From positions 170,458 through 234,457 of the forward strand of contig NZ_PQNY01000003.1 in NCBI RefSeq assembly GCF_002917885.1: a stretch of 64,000 nt of DNA, read 5' to 3'. The DNA is from Flavobacterium croceum DSM 17960. GTDB lineage: Bacteria > Bacteroidota > Bacteroidia > Flavobacteriales > Flavobacteriaceae. Each line of letters opens with the position of its first letter. Within the stretch, counting starts at the first letter, position 1. Shown piece by piece: positions 25,342-33,999 of this stretch. The notes under the pieces were generated by a model. It was not told where the DNA came from, did not search any database, and was given only the letters and a program-made list of their open reading frames with translations. The translations under genes were made by a program, and so were the position numbers.

Positions 25342-26367
25342 ATGAAGAGAAAAGTTACCCTCAAGCAAATTGCTAAAGAGCTAGATGTTTCTATATCTAC
25401 CGTTTCAAAATCTTTAAGAAACAGCTTGGAAATAAGCGAAGATACTCGGCAAAAGGTTCAAGCATTTGCAAAATTATACAATTACAAACCCAATAATATT
25501 GCGTTAAGTTTAAAAAACAAAAAAACAAAAACAATTTGTATTATAATTCCTGAAATTATTCATCATTTTTTCACCACAGTTATTAGTGGTGTTGAGCATG
25601 TCGCAAATGAAAAAGGATATAATGTAATTGTTTGCTTATCTGACGAATCTTTTGACAAAGAAGTCATCAATATGGAAATGCTTGCCAATGGTAGTATTGA
25701 CGGATTTATTTTATCACTTTCTAAAGAAACACAAGCAAAAAAAGATTTTCACCATATTACAGAAGTAATCAATCAGGGCATGCCTGTTGTAATGTTTGAT
25801 AGGGTTACCAACGACATTCTTTGCGACAAAGTTATCATTGATGATAGTTTGGCCGCTTTTAATGCTACCCAATTTTTAATCGACAAAGGATTTAAAAAAA
25901 TCGGACTCCTTACTACCGTAGATTACGTTAGTGTTGGTAAATTAAGAACAGAGGGATATACCAAAGCACTATTATTGAATGACATAAAGGTAGACTACAA
26001 TATTATAGTTAAAATAGAAGATACTGAATATTTTGAGAACCAAGTAACCGAACTCCTGAGTAATCAAAAACCTGAAGCTGTATTTGCCGTTAATGAAATA
26101 TTTGCCGTAACCGCTTTAAAAGTAGCCCATAAACTAGGGCTAAAAGTTCCCCAAGACATTTCAATAATTGGATTTACAGATGGTATTATTTCCAAATATT
26201 CTTCGCCAGCCATTACAACCATAAGTCAAAATGGTATAAAAATGGGCGAAAAAGCGGCTCGAATGCTTATTGAACGCTTAGAAAACGAAGAGTTAGAAGA
26301 TTATGAAGAACAATATAAAACAGAGGTTATTGAAACCGAACTAATACAAAGAGAATCTACAACATAA
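25342..26367 (+). CDS. LacI-family transcriptional regulator of the glucan locus
   Basis: The 341-residue protein has an N-terminal helix-turn-helix (TLKQIAKELDVSISTVSKSL, residues 5-24) with hinge LKNKKTKT. A periplasmic-binding-protein-like sensor domain follows (TICIIIPEIIHHFF... about 62-335), including IDGFILSLSKE and VMFDRV. It is transcribed divergently from susC and followed by the transporter operon on the same strand, placing it to govern both arms. The ligand is presumably maltose or a maltodextrin. Activator or repressor action cannot be told from sequence. A close paralogue lies at 40608-41633. Confidence 0.93.
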   Translation: MKRKVTLKQIAKELDVSISTVSKSLRNSLEISEDTRQKVQAFAKLYNYKPNNIALSLKNKKTKTICIIIPEIIHHFFTTVISGVEHVANEKGYNVIVCLSDESFDKEVINMEMLANGSIDGFILSLSKETQAKKDFHHITEVINQGMPVVMFDRVTNDILCDKVIIDDSLAAFNATQFLIDKGFKKIGLLTTVDYVSVGKLRTEGYTKALLLNDIKVDYNIIVKIEDTEYFENQVTELLSNQKPEAVFAVNEIFAVTALKVAHKLGLKVPQDISIIGFTDGIISKYSSPAITTISQNGIKMGEKAARMLIERLENEELEDYEEQYKTEVIETELIQRESTT

Positions 26368-26394
26368 ACGCTGTAAAAATCAAACTTATTAACA

Positions 26395-26446
26395 AAACAA
26401 CGTTTTCGTAAGCAATATTTTCCAAATATTTTTTGGAGACGTTTCA
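26395..26446. promoter_or_regulatory. Operator-like half-palindromes upstream of the MFS operon
   Basis: 26395-26408 keeps the right half GTTTTCG of the susC palindrome perfectly and 4 of 7 bases of the left half. 26435-26446 contains GAGAC-GTTTC, a second near-palindrome with a central CG-type step. They are candidate weaker sites for the same LacI regulator. Confidence 0.45.
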
Positions 26447-26482
26447 ACAATCGAAATCTTTTTTAACTTTACAACATCAAAA

Positions 26483-26503
26483 CTTATACTTTTTTACTTC
26501 GAA
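26483..26503 (+). promoter_or_regulatory. Shared element, second copy, upstream of the MFS operon
   Basis: This is the same sequence as 25150-25169 with one extra T in the T tract, 68 nt before the ATG of the MFS transporter. It includes TACTTTTT, close to a -7 element, so it might be promoter core sequence or a separate binding site. Confidence 0.6.
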
Positions 26504-26570
26504 AACAAAAAAATAAGTTTTGATAAGCTACTTTAAATGCTTATCGTAAATTTTTAAACTTTTACGATAC

Positions 26571-27923
26571 ATGGAAAAGCGTAAGTTAAGTTTCTGGCAA
26601 ATTTGGAACATGAGTTTCGGATTTCTAGGAATACAAATGGGTTTTGCCCTTCAAAATGCTAATGCTAGCAGAATTCTCCAAATATTTGGTGCAGATGTAC
26701 ATGAATTATCTTGGTTTTGGATTATAGCACCACTCATGGGGCTTATTGTACAACCCATAATTGGTCATTACAGTGACAATACTTGGGGAAAATTTGGAAG
26801 AAGAAAACCTTATTTTCTTGCTGGAGCTTTACTTGCTTCTATAGGACTGGTATTAATGCCACAAGCAGAAATTTTTATAGCTTTTATGCCAGCTTTATGG
26901 GTTGGTGCTGGAATGCTAATGATTATGGATGCATCTTTCAACATTGCAATGGAACCTTTTAGAGCATTGGTTGGAGACAGTCTTAGAGCCGATCAACACA
27001 CACTTGGTTTTAGTGTTCAAACAGCATTAATTGGAATTGGTGCTGTGGTTGGATCTTGGTTACCATACGTTCTTACCAATTGGTTTGGAATAAACAATGT
27101 AGCGACAGAAAATTCAGCAGTTCCTCAAAACTTAATTTATTCTTTTATTATTGGCGCACTCATTTTAGTGGTTTCAATATTAATTACCATTTTTACTACA
27201 AAAGAGTATTCTCCTCTAGAACTTGCAAAATTCAATGATGAAAAAGAACATCAAGAAGCTATGGGTGAGACTACCAAAGAAGCCAAGCTATCTGATATTT
27301 TCACTGATTTTGCTAAAATGCCAGAAACTATGCGTCAGCTTAGTTGGGTACAATTCTTCTCTTGGTTTGGACTTTTTGGAATGTGGGTTTTTACAACACC
27401 TGCTATAGCTCAACATATTTATGGACTAGATATTCACGACACAAAAAGTCCTGAATTTCAAGCAGCTGGAGATTGGGTTGGAATAATATTTGGAGTATAC
27501 AATTTAGTTTCTGCCATTGTTGCTTTTGCTTTACCTAAAATAGCAAAACAAATCGGAAGAAGAAAAACACATGCTTTGTCACTCGTATTAGGAGGAATTG
27601 GATTAATTTCTATGTATTTTATGCCAAATAAAGAAGCTTTGCTATTTTCAATGGTATTAGTTGGGTTTGCTTGGGCAAGTATTTTAGCAATGCCCTATGC
27701 CATCTTGGCTGGATCAATTCACCCAAAGAAAATGGGGGTTTACATGGGAATATTTAATTTCTTTATTGTTATTCCGCAAATTGTTAATGCATTAATTGGC
27801 GGGCCACTTGTAAAATATGTTTATGGAGATCATGCAATTTATGCAATCGTAATGAGTGGTATAAGTTTTATCATTGCCGCATTTTTAGTAACAAAAGTTA
27901 AAGATAACGTAGACACGAAATAA
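26571..27923 (+). CDS. MFS sugar transporter (SLC45/GPH-like), probable maltose importer
   Basis: The 450-residue protein has about 12 membrane helices. It has the SLC45/sucrose-transporter style N terminus (SFWQIWNMSFGFLGIQMGFALQ), the MFS loop motif GHYSDNTWGKFGRRKPYF (about 64-81), and a matching LPKIAKQIGRRKTHA loop in the second half. It imports maltose or short maltodextrins across the inner membrane, probably with protons. It heads the plus-strand operon: its stop is directly followed by the start of the beta-phosphoglucomutase gene, and GH65 phosphorylase comes next. That order is a standard flavobacterial maltose-use cassette. Confidence 0.9.
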   Translation: MEKRKLSFWQIWNMSFGFLGIQMGFALQNANASRILQIFGADVHELSWFWIIAPLMGLIVQPIIGHYSDNTWGKFGRRKPYFLAGALLASIGLVLMPQAEIFIAFMPALWVGAGMLMIMDASFNIAMEPFRALVGDSLRADQHTLGFSVQTALIGIGAVVGSWLPYVLTNWFGINNVATENSAVPQNLIYSFIIGALILVVSILITIFTTKEYSPLELAKFNDEKEHQEAMGETTKEAKLSDIFTDFAKMPETMRQLSWVQFFSWFGLFGMWVFTTPAIAQHIYGLDIHDTKSPEFQAAGDWVGIIFGVYNLVSAIVAFALPKIAKQIGRRKTHALSLVLGGIGLISMYFMPNKEALLFSMVLVGFAWASILAMPYAILAGSIHPKKMGVYMGIFNFFIVIPQIVNALIGGPLVKYVYGDHAIYAIVMSGISFIIAAFLVTKVKDNVDTK

Positions 27924-28577
27924 ATGTCAAAAAAAGCATTCATATTCGACCTTGACGGCGTAATTGTAGACACCGCTAAATATCATTATTTAGCTTGGAA
28001 AAAATTAGCACAACAACTCGGTATCGAATTTACACACCAGCATAATGAACAATTAAAAGGCGTGAGTCGCGTTCGTTCATTAGATATCATTTTAAATCTT
28101 GGAGGCATTCAAGCTTCTCAAGAAGATAAAAACAAATGGCTCATTCAAAAAAACGAAGATTATTTATCGTATTTAGTAAATATTGATGAGCGTGAAATTT
28201 TACCAGGAGTTCTTCCTGTATTAACCTATTTAAAAGAAAAAAATCAAGGTATTGCCTTAGGCTCTGCCAGCAAAAATGCAAAACCTATATTGGAAAAAAC
28301 AGGCATTATTAATTTATTTGATGTCATAGTAGACGGAAATGACGTTACAAACGCCAAACCCGATCCTGAAGTTTTTTTACAAGCTGCCAAAAAACTAAAT
28401 ATCACAAATGAAAATGCCATAGTTTTTGAAGATTCTGTAGCAGGAATTCAAGCAGCAAACATTGCCAATATGATAAGTATTGGTATTGGAGAGGCAAATA
28501 CGTTACACGAAGCAAAATATATATTTAAAGATTTTACATTTATTGATGTTTCTTTTATTGAATCATTGATTAATTAG
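27924..28577 (+). CDS. pgmB: Beta-phosphoglucomutase
   Basis: The 217-residue HAD-superfamily protein carries the nucleophile motif FIFDLDGVIVDT (Asp9, with Asp11 as acid/base), a cap domain with GVSRVRSLDIIL (about 48-59), the motif II/III region GSASKNAK (about 113-120) and motif IV EDSVAGIQAA (about 171-180). It converts beta-D-glucose-1-phosphate to glucose-6-phosphate. The ATG follows the MFS stop codon with no gap, which implies translational coupling. Together with the GH65 phosphorylase downstream it forms the cytoplasmic maltose pathway. Confidence 0.95.
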   Translation: MSKKAFIFDLDGVIVDTAKYHYLAWKKLAQQLGIEFTHQHNEQLKGVSRVRSLDIILNLGGIQASQEDKNKWLIQKNEDYLSYLVNIDEREILPGVLPVLTYLKEKNQGIALGSASKNAKPILEKTGIINLFDVIVDGNDVTNAKPDPEVFLQAAKKLNITNENAIVFEDSVAGIQAANIANMISIGIGEANTLHEAKYIFKDFTFIDVSFIESLIN

Positions 28578-28724
28578 TAAATGTGTCAATTTGAAAATGT
28601 GCCAATTTGAACATTTTCTGAACAACAATAAATTATTTAAATACGCAGACATTAAACACAAATAATTATCCAATTTAATAATTGACAAATTATCAAATTG
28701 CCTAATTGTCTAATTTATAATAAA
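28578..28724. repeat. AATTGnCAAATT-type degenerate repeats before the GH65 gene
   Basis: The 147-bp gap between pgmB and the GH65 gene consists largely of short related words such as GTCAATTTG, GCCAATTTGAA, AATTGACAAATT and CCTAATTGTCTAATTT. Similar words occur at 62163-62253 before accC. They form weak overlapping hairpins. No promoter or terminator is clear. Confidence 0.55.
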
Positions 28725-31028
28725 ATGAACCAAGATTATATACAACCAAACGATTGGTCTATTATAGAAGAAGGATTTGACCCAGAGAGAGTAAAATCGT
28801 CTGAAAGTTTATTTAGCATTGGAAACGGTGCAATGGGACAACGCGCTAATTTTGAAGAACATTATTCAGCAAAAACCTTTCAAGGAAGTTATATAGCTGG
28901 AGTATATTACCCCGATAAAACCAAAGTAGGTTGGTGGAAAAACGGCTATCCAGAATATTTTGCAAAAGTTCTTAATGCACCCAATTGGATTGGTATTGAT
29001 ATAGAAATAAACGGAGAACAACTTGATTTAGCAAAGTGCAAATCGGTTAAAAATTTCAAAAGAGAACTGAACATGCAAGAAGGTATTTATTACCGTTCTT
29101 TTGATGCTGTGTTGCAAAACAATATTGAAATTGCTGTAAGAGTAACTCGATTTCTATCTTTAGACTTAGATGAAGTAGGTGCTATTAATTTTGAAATAAC
29201 TCCAAAAACAAGAAACATACAATTAAAATTTTCTCCCTATGTAGATGCAGGCGTTCACAATGAAGATGCCAACTGGGAAGAAAAGTTTTGGGAACCAATA
29301 GATGTGAAACATTTTGGAAACCAAGGTTTTGTTACCGCACGCACCTTTAAAACACATTTTGTAGCTACTACATTTATGAGTAATAGCCTGTACATAAATA
29401 ATGAACAGCAAAATATTGAACCCGAAAAGGCAGAAATTAACACCGATAAAATCGGTTTGACTTACAGTACTTTTGTAGCGTTAAACCAAACAGCAAGCAT
29501 TCAAAAATTTGGTGGTTACACTGTATCATTAAACCACGACGATACCCAAATTGCAGCCGAAGAAGTTCTAGAAAAGGCGCATGCAATAACCTATTCCACT
29601 TTGTTGCAAAATCAAAAAGATGCTTGGGCAAAAATTTGGGAAATGAGCGACATTACTATTGAAGGTGATACCAAAGCGCAACAAGGAATTCGTTTTAATA
29701 TTTTTCAACTAAATCAAACCTATCTCGGAAAAGATTCTCGCTTAAATATTGGCCCAAAAGGATTTACAGGAGAAAAATACGGTGGCTCAACCTATTGGGA
29801 TACCGAAGCCTATTGTATTCCATTTTATATGGCAACCAAAGACCAACAAGTAGCAAGAAACTTATTAGCATACCGATACAATCAATTGGATAAAGCAATT
29901 GAAAATGCTCAAAAATTAGGTTTCAAAAACGGAGCAGCTTTGTATCCAATGGTTACCATGAATGGTGAAGAATGCCATAATGAATGGGAAATCACTTTTG
30001 AAGAAATTCATAGAAATGGTGCAATTGCTTTTGCTATTTTTAACTATCATCGATACACAGGAGATTACTCATATATTCCTGAAAAAGGATTGGAAGTTTT
30101 AATAGGTATTGCACGTTTTTGGCATCAAAGAGCCACTTATTCTACATACAGAAATCAGTATGTAATTCTTGGCGTTACAGGTCCAAATGAATATGAAAAC
30201 AATGTAAATAATAATTTCTATACCAACTATTTGGCTAAATGGTGTATCGATTATGCTATTGAACAAATCAATAAAGTAAAACAAGAATTCACTCCAGATT
30301 ATACCCGAATAATGAATAAAGTACAACTAGACGCTACCGAAATTGCTCAATGGAAAGAGGTTTCTAGCAATATGTACTTGCCTTATTCTGAACAGCATGG
30401 CGTTTATTTACAACAAGATGGTTTTTTAGATAAAGAACTAATTACTGTTGCGCAATTAGATAAAAGCCAACGACCAATTAACCAAAAATGGTCTTGGGAC
30501 AGAATTTTACGTTCGCCCTACATCAAACAAGCCGATACCCTACAAGGTTTTTACTTTTTTGAAGATCATTTTACCAAAGAACAGTTGGAAAAACATTTCG
30601 ATTTTTACGAACCATTTACGGTTCACGAAAGTTCACTTTCTCCATGTGTACATTCTATTCAAGCAGCCGTTTTGGGCAGAATGGAACAAGCTTATACTTT
30701 TTATTTAAGAACCTCTCGTTTAGACCTAGACGATTATAATAAAGAAGTTGAAGAAGGCTTACACATTACCTCCATGGCAGGAACTTGGATGAGCATTGTA
30801 GAAGGTTTTGGAGGCATGAGAGTTAAAAATAACACACTGCATTTTGAACCAAAAATACCAAAACAATGGCAGGCCTATTCATTTAAAATTAATTTTAGAA
30901 ATCAAATTTTAAAAATTTCTGTAAACCAAAACGAAACTCTTTTTTCTCTAGAAGGAACAAAAGATATAGTCGTTATGGTACATGGAAAAGAAGTTAAAGT
31001 TGAACCCAATAGCTTGGTAACTGTTTAA
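28725..31028 (+). CDS. GH65 glycoside phosphorylase (maltose phosphorylase type)
   Basis: Starting at the ATG at 28725 (a start nine codons earlier lies in repeat sequence and is rejected) the protein has 767 residues. The N-terminal beta-sandwich contains ESLFSIGNGAMGQRANFEE. The (alpha/alpha)6 barrel has GEKYGGSTYWDTEAYCIPF (about 346-364), and the general acid is Glu489 in GVTGPNEYENNVNNNFYTNY. KSQRPINQKWSWDRILRSPYIKQADTL fits the phosphate-binding side. It splits maltose with phosphate into glucose and beta-glucose-1-phosphate in the cytoplasm, feeding PgmB. There is no signal peptide. Kojibiose or trehalose specificity cannot be excluded, but the starch context favours maltose. Confidence 0.93.
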   Translation: MNQDYIQPNDWSIIEEGFDPERVKSSESLFSIGNGAMGQRANFEEHYSAKTFQGSYIAGVYYPDKTKVGWWKNGYPEYFAKVLNAPNWIGIDIEINGEQLDLAKCKSVKNFKRELNMQEGIYYRSFDAVLQNNIEIAVRVTRFLSLDLDEVGAINFEITPKTRNIQLKFSPYVDAGVHNEDANWEEKFWEPIDVKHFGNQGFVTARTFKTHFVATTFMSNSLYINNEQQNIEPEKAEINTDKIGLTYSTFVALNQTASIQKFGGYTVSLNHDDTQIAAEEVLEKAHAITYSTLLQNQKDAWAKIWEMSDITIEGDTKAQQGIRFNIFQLNQTYLGKDSRLNIGPKGFTGEKYGGSTYWDTEAYCIPFYMATKDQQVARNLLAYRYNQLDKAIENAQKLGFKNGAALYPMVTMNGEECHNEWEITFEEIHRNGAIAFAIFNYHRYTGDYSYIPEKGLEVLIGIARFWHQRATYSTYRNQYVILGVTGPNEYENNVNNNFYTNYLAKWCIDYAIEQINKVKQEFTPDYTRIMNKVQLDATEIAQWKEVSSNMYLPYSEQHGVYLQQDGFLDKELITVAQLDKSQRPINQKWSWDRILRSPYIKQADTLQGFYFFEDHFTKEQLEKHFDFYEPFTVHESSLSPCVHSIQAAVLGRMEQAYTFYLRTSRLDLDDYNKEVEEGLHITSMAGTWMSIVEGFGGMRVKNNTLHFEPKIPKQWQAYSFKINFRNQILKISVNQNETLFSLEGTKDIVVMVHGKEVKVEPNSLVTV

Positions 31029-31048
31029 TTTTTGTAAAATATTCTAGT

Positions 31049-31086
31049 AACCCTTTCAAAAGTGAATAACGATGAAAGGGTTTTTA
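31049..31086 (+). terminator. Hairpin with T run between the GH65 and SusA-like genes
   Basis: AACCCTTTCA (31049-31058) pairs with TGAAAGGGTT (31073-31082), followed by TTT. It sits inside the presumed operon 12 nt before the next ATG, so it may attenuate expression of the downstream hydrolases. Confidence 0.7.
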
Positions 31087-31097
31087 ACTAAAAAACC

Positions 31098-32954
31098 ATG
31101 AAAAAAATAGTATTCTTTCTCATTATTACCTCTTTATCTTTTGCACAAATAGATCGTGTAGAACCTCCTTTTTGGTGGAGCGATATGGAGCATACCGATG
31201 TGCAAATACTATTTTATGGAAAAAATATTGCTCAAAATGAGGTTTCTGTTTCTCACGGAATTACTATAAAAAACATTCAAAAAACTGAAAATCCTAACTA
31301 TATTTTTGTAACGATAGACACCAAAAATGTACCCAATCAAGATTTTCTTTTCACCTTTAAAAATAAAAATAAATCATTTACACAACCGTACTCTTTAAAA
31401 CCAAGAAAAGAAGGCTCAAAATACAGAAAAAGTTTCGATAGTTCGGATATGATTTATTTGCTCATGCCCGATAGATTTGCCAATGGAAATGTAAACAATG
31501 ACAACGTAGCATCTGTAATTGAAAAAGTGGATCGAAGCAAAATTGATGGTCGCTATGGCGGTGATATCGAAGGTATTATTAAAAATTTAGATTACATACA
31601 AGACTTGGGCGCTACAACGCTATGGTCTACGCCTCTGTGTGAAGATAATGACGAGAAAGGCTCTTATCATACTTATGGGCAAAGCGATTTATATAAAATT
31701 GATCCTCGATTTGGCACCAATGATGACTATTTAAAATTAAGTACCGAATTGCATAATCGTAAAATGAAACTTGTACTCGATTATGTTACCAATCATTGGA
31801 GTTATAACCATTGGATGATGAAAGATATGCCTACTTATGATTGGTTTCATCAATTTCCGGGTTACAAACAAACCAATTTTAAAACCACCACACATACAGA
31901 CACAAACGCATCTGAAAGCGATAAAAACTTAGCTACAAGTGGTTGGTTTGTAAAATCAATGCCCGATTTGAATCAAAAAAATCCTTTAGTATTAAATTAT
32001 TTAATTCAAAATGCTATTTGGTGGATTGAATATGCCGACATTGATGGCTTTAGAGTAGATACATATCCGTATACTGATAAAGAATCTATAGCACTCTGGA
32101 CAAAAGCTATAACAAACGAATATCCAAATTTTAATATCGTTGCCGAAGCTTGGCTTTACAATCATGCTCAAATTGCTTACTGGCAAAAAAACAGCAAAAT
32201 TGCAGCCATACAAAGTTATAATTCTTATTGTCCTTCTATTATGGACTTCATGTTGCAAGGCCTGTTTGAAAAAGGATTTTTAAAAGAAGAAAAACAAGAA
32301 TGGAACGCAGGCATCATCAAACTATATGACCACTTTGTCAATGATTTTTTAATAGAAAACACAAATAATCTTTTAATTTTTGCCGAAAATCACGATACTC
32401 AACGCTTCAATCATATTTATCCAAACGTACAAGATTATCAAATAGCGATGTCTTTGTTGGCTACTATTCGAGGTATTCCACAATTATATTATGGCTCCGA
32501 AATTGGTATGGCTGGAAGTAAAGATGTAGGCGATGGCGATATTCGTAGAGAATTTCCTGGAGGCTGGCCAGATCATAAACAAAATGCTTTTACAAAAGAT
32601 GGTAGAACAACCTTACAAGAAAAATACCATGCTATTACCAAAAAACTTTTTAATTGGCGAAAAAACAAAACTGTAATTCATACAGGCAAAACCACGCATT
32701 ATATTCCAGAAAACAATGTTTATGTTTACTTTAGATATGATAACATAAACCCAAACGACAACAAAACACAAAATCAAACGGTTATGGTTGTTATAAACAA
32801 CTCTACAGAGAAACAAACCATTAAAACATCTCGATTTCAAGAAAATATAAAAAATTACACATCGGGAAAAGATGTTGTAACTGAAAAAACATTTGTGCTA
32901 AAAAATGATATTGAAATTGAAGGAAAATCTGCCCTAATATTAGAATTAAAATAA
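31098..32954 (+). CDS. GH13 neopullulanase/cyclomaltodextrinase (SusA-like)
   Basis: The 618-residue protein has a short signal peptide (MKKIVFFLIITSLSFA). A cyclomaltodextrinase N-terminal domain follows (IDRVEPPFWWSDMEHTDVQILF..., about 18-108). The GH13 barrel contains MIYLLMPDRFANG, nucleophile Asp321 (DGFRVDTYPY), acid Glu350 (VAEAW) and Asp433 (ENHDTQR). The end is a beta-sandwich with ENVYVYFRYD. This architecture is that of Bacteroides SusA, which cuts maltodextrins in the periplasm. It lies 69 nt after the GH65 gene and 1 nt before the esterase gene. Confidence 0.93.
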   Translation: MKKIVFFLIITSLSFAQIDRVEPPFWWSDMEHTDVQILFYGKNIAQNEVSVSHGITIKNIQKTENPNYIFVTIDTKNVPNQDFLFTFKNKNKSFTQPYSLKPRKEGSKYRKSFDSSDMIYLLMPDRFANGNVNNDNVASVIEKVDRSKIDGRYGGDIEGIIKNLDYIQDLGATTLWSTPLCEDNDEKGSYHTYGQSDLYKIDPRFGTNDDYLKLSTELHNRKMKLVLDYVTNHWSYNHWMMKDMPTYDWFHQFPGYKQTNFKTTTHTDTNASESDKNLATSGWFVKSMPDLNQKNPLVLNYLIQNAIWWIEYADIDGFRVDTYPYTDKESIALWTKAITNEYPNFNIVAEAWLYNHAQIAYWQKNSKIAAIQSYNSYCPSIMDFMLQGLFEKGFLKEEKQEWNAGIIKLYDHFVNDFLIENTNNLLIFAENHDTQRFNHIYPNVQDYQIAMSLLATIRGIPQLYYGSEIGMAGSKDVGDGDIRREFPGGWPDHKQNAFTKDGRTTLQEKYHAITKKLFNWRKNKTVIHTGKTTHYIPENNVYVYFRYDNINPNDNKTQNQTVMVVINNSTEKQTIKTSRFQENIKNYTSGKDVVTEKTFVLKNDIEIEGKSALILELK

Positions 32955-32955
32955 A

Positions 32956-33897
32956 ATGAATAAACTTCTCTACCTATTTTTATTTTTAACTTCTTATTGT
33001 GTTGCTCAAAACAATATAGAAAGCCGTAAACTTGTAGATAAAGAAAAATTTGAAGGGATAATTCATAGAATAGATAGTTTTCCTACAAAATATATTGCTA
33101 CTCGAACGGTAGACATTTGGGTGCCCGAAAATTATTCAAAAAATAAAAAATATAGCGTTTTATATATGCACGATGGGCAAATGCTTTTTGACGCATCAAC
33201 CACTTGGAATAAGCAAGAATGGATGATAGATGAAGTTGCAACTAAACTCATGACAACCCAAAAAACAACAGATTTTATAGTTGTTGCCATTTGGAATATT
33301 CCTAAACTACGCCACATGGATTTATATCCCAAAAAACCTTATGAATCTCTTTCTATAGAAACCAAAGAAAAAATTAAAACGGAAGCCCAAAAAACACAAT
33401 TTAGTTTTGATGATACAAAAATCAATTCCGATAATTATTTGAAATTTATTGTAAAAGAGCTCAAACCCTATATTGACAGTAATTTTTCTGTTTATACCGA
33501 TGCCAATCATACCGCAATTATGGGTTCGAGTATGGGCGGCTTGATTTCTATGTATGCCATTTGCGAATACCCTAAAGTTTTTGGAAAAGCCGCTTGTCTT
33601 TCAACGCATTGGGTTGGATTTCGAGACTTTGAAAACAATCCTATCCCCGAAAGTTTTTTTACATATATGCAAAAAAAACTACCCAATCCAAAAAATCATA
33701 AAATCTATTTTGATTATGGCACCGAAACTCTTGACAAAAGTTATATACAATATGAATACAGAGTAGATCAAGTGTTGCAATCAAAAGGTTATACTAATAC
33801 AAATTATACAAACTTAAAATTTGAAGGAGAGAACCATTCGGAAGCATCTTGGCAAAAACGAATAGATATTCCTTTGCAATTTATGTTTGGAAAATAA
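32956..33897 (+). CDS. Exported alpha/beta-hydrolase of the esterase D family
   Basis: The 313-residue protein begins with a signal peptide (MNKLLYLFLFLTSYCVAQ) and shows the esterase (PF00756-like) pattern: WVPENYSKNKKYSVLYMHDGQ (about 55-75), nucleophile Ser192 in MGSSMGGLIS, and a late His in EGENHSEASW (about 291-300). Esterase-D-type proteins hydrolyse acyl esters on sugars or small metabolites. Its place within a starch locus, 1 nt after the SusA-like gene, suggests action on esterified glucans or cooperation with amylases, but the substrate is not known. Confidence 0.87.
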   Translation: MNKLLYLFLFLTSYCVAQNNIESRKLVDKEKFEGIIHRIDSFPTKYIATRTVDIWVPENYSKNKKYSVLYMHDGQMLFDASTTWNKQEWMIDEVATKLMTTQKTTDFIVVAIWNIPKLRHMDLYPKKPYESLSIETKEKIKTEAQKTQFSFDDTKINSDNYLKFIVKELKPYIDSNFSVYTDANHTAIMGSSMGGLISMYAICEYPKVFGKAACLSTHWVGFRDFENNPIPESFFTYMQKKLPNPKNHKIYFDYGTETLDKSYIQYEYRVDQVLQSKGYTNTNYTNLKFEGENHSEASWQKRIDIPLQFMFGK

Positions 33898-33909
33898 ATA
33901 TGTTATGAA

Positions 33910-33963
33910 ATCGCCATTTACAACAAGTTTGCGTAAGCAAACACCTATGATTAAAAAGGCGAT
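33910..33963 (+). other. Nested hairpin in the esterase-GH31 gap
   Basis: ATCGCC (33910-33915) can pair with GGCGAT (33958-33963). Inside this lies GTTTGC-GTAA-GCAAAC (33927-33942), a perfect 6-bp stem with a tetraloop. No T run follows, so it looks like a processing or stability element rather than a terminator. Confidence 0.5.
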
Positions 33964-33999
33964 ACCATATGTTACCGCTAAAAAATAAAATTTAAACAT

